Origin: Bacillus salipaludis
Lineage (GTDB): Bacteria; Bacillota; Bacilli; Bacillales_B; DSM-18226
Direction of reading: 5' to 3'
DNA: 64,000 bases
Assembly (NCBI RefSeq): GCF_004358205.1
Contig: NZ_SMYO01000007.1
Span: 248,001 to 312,000 of the forward strand
The notes below the pieces were generated by a model. The model saw nothing but the letters and a program-made list of their open reading frames with translations. It had not been told where the DNA came from and ran no database searches. Of the stretch, positions 63,128 through 64,000 are shown in pieces (positions within the stretch are counted from its first letter, which is position 1; every line of letters starts with the position of its first letter). The translations under genes were made by a program, and so were the position numbers.

Positions 63128-63345
63128 ATTTAAACCTTTCTTCCTATATTTCATGTATTTAACTATTTTACCAAGCAGTATATTTTCCGAAAAGTTAAAA
63201 ATGTTCCGAGCAATAACTTTTATTCTTTTATATGCAAAAAAGCCCAATTTTGAAACTTGTGTTCATTATATTTATTTTTAGGTTATTTTGCCCGTGTACT
63301 CTGTTAGCAAGCCTGAAAATAATAAGCGGATTTTACCAGAAACAA

Positions 63346-63371
63346 TGAAATCTTTTCCAGAATAGAGCGTA
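63346..63371 (+). promoter_or_regulatory. ECF (sigma-W type) promoter
   Basis: TGAAAT (63346-63351), 16 bp, CGTA (63368-63371), 45 bp before the DUF4870 gene. Confidence 0.65.
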
Positions 63372-63415
63372 CATATAAAAGAAAGGATTTTTTTAATGAA
63401 GAAGGAGGTGCTATA

Positions 63416-63739
63416 GTGGTAAAAAGTGAAGAAAGGCTCTTGGCAGCAGTTCTTTATATAGTTAGTTTTATTTTTCCGATTATTGGACCATTAGTCATTT
63501 GGTTAATTAAAAAAGATGAATCATCATTCATTGATTATCATGGGAAAGAGTACTTTAACTTTTTTATTTCCTATACCATTTATTGTATTATAGGCGGGAT
63601 ATTAACGATCATCATTATCGGTATTATTGCCTTGTGGGTTTTAGGGATTGCAGCGGTCGTCTTTACCATCATAGCCGCTATAAAAGCGTATGAAGGTCAA
63701 GAATACCGGTTTCCATGGATCTTTCGCTTAATTCAATAG
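63416..63739 (+). CDS. DUF4870-family membrane protein
   Basis: The 107-residue protein has three membrane helices. The DUF4870/Tic20-like signature GPLVIWLIKKDESSFIDYHGKEYFNF lies near 24-49 (the stretch is interrupted here only for quoting as WLIKKDESSFIDYHGKE). The function is unknown; such small proteins are common in ECF regulons. GTG is the start, with AAGGAGGTG upstream. Confidence 0.87.
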   Translation: MVKSEERLLAAVLYIVSFIFPIIGPLVIWLIKKDESSFIDYHGKEYFNFFISYTIYCIIGGILTIIIIGIIALWVLGIAAVVFTIIAAIKAYEGQEYRFPWIFRLIQ

Positions 63740-63779
63740 AAAAATTTTTCAGAACCTGGTATAAATATTTGCCGGGTTC

Positions 63780-63805
63780 TGAAACGTTTTTCTAGGTCAA
63801 ACGTC
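63780..63805 (+). promoter_or_regulatory. ECF-type promoter of the last gene
   Basis: TGAAAC (63780-63785), 16 bp, CGTC (63802-63805). An imperfect hairpin (63751-63780) that could terminate the previous gene touches its -35 box. Confidence 0.68.
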
Positions 63806-63839
63806 ATATATTTATAAATAGAAAAAAGGGGGAGATAGC

Positions 63840-64000
63840 ATGGCAAATATAAACTGGGCACTTCTTGCGCCTATTCTGGTGATTGAGTTAATTTTAGTAA
63901 TTGTTGTATTGGTGGATATCATTCGCATTGAAAAAACAAATGGACCTAAGTGGCTTTGGGTACTGCTAAGTTTATTCTTTAATCCAATTGGGCCGATTCT
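63840..64000 (+). CDS. PLDc_N-domain small membrane protein (YxlE-like), partial
   Basis: The first 53 codons are in the window. A first helix (about 4-26) ends VDIIRIEKTNGPKWLWVLL, then LFFNPIGPI, the phospholipase D N-terminal-type domain. B. subtilis YxlE, in the SigY operon, has this domain and acts with YxlD against SigY. AAGGGGGAG precedes the ATG. ABC transporter genes would be expected beyond the edge if the operon is like yxlEFG. Confidence 0.78.
   Translation, partial: MANINWALLAPILVIELILVIVVLVDIIRIEKTNGPKWLWVLLSLFFNPIGPI

Overview
The window is chromosomal DNA of a low-GC, endospore-forming member of the Bacillaceae. The evidence is AT-rich DNA, strong AGGAGG-type ribosome sites with many TTG/GTG starts, a gerA-type germinant receptor operon, Spo0M, YjcZ, YodL, YozD and YozE, and gene order recalled from Bacillus subtilis. 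No phage, insertion sequence, rRNA, intact tRNA or CRISPR array was found. Six copies of a structured intergenic repeat and one block of 21-bp tandem repeats lie between genes.

Layout. 1-2.4 kb: an old-yellow-enzyme/dienoyl-CoA-reductase-type flavoprotein behind a clear sigma-54 promoter and a 15-bp inverted repeat. 2.5-5.7 kb: ypgR, brxA (yphP), ypiP and ypjP homologues. 5.8-16.2 kb: a Ter (tellurium/stress) island with three TerD proteins, TerC, TelA, YceG and a predicted biosynthetic set (HpcH-like lyase, phosphoribosyltransferase, StiP, HAD phosphatase). Two promoters of sigma-W type drive its two halves. 16.5-33.2 kb: thyA-dfrA, tatA-tatC, a PAS histidine kinase, a DegV protein, gerXA-XB-XC, ypmQ-ypmR-ypmS homologues, an rRNA methyltransferase and msrA-msrB.

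34.5-45 kb: after the 21-bp repeats comes a cluster matching yodTSRQP-kamA-yokU-yozE-yodN-yozD. Here a RocR-like sigma-54 activator gene sits inside the cluster and kamA has a near-perfect sigma-54 promoter. The enzymes fit an acetylated route of lysine breakdown: lysine to beta-lysine, N-acetylation, transamination, CoA transfer, an external thiolase, and deacetylation toward 4-aminobutyrate. 45-54 kb: a 1-kb gene-poor stretch with two repeats, a sigma-W-type operon (small basic peptide, protein kinase, spo0M), yodL, deoD, copA and ctpA. 54-64 kb: CobW GTPase, small proteins, two Hsp20-like proteins, an SDR protein lacking its catalytic Tyr, a MATE pump, GNAT, amidohydrolase, and two small membrane-protein genes behind ECF-type promoters.

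Themes. Five ECF/sigma-W-type promoters (-35 TGAAAC-like, exactly 16 bp, CGTA or CGTC) suggest that much of the window is an envelope-stress regulon. Two sigma-54 circuits control catabolic enzymes. The Ter island and the lysine cluster are the best candidates for under-described systems. Functions rest on recognised families and motifs; no database search was possible.
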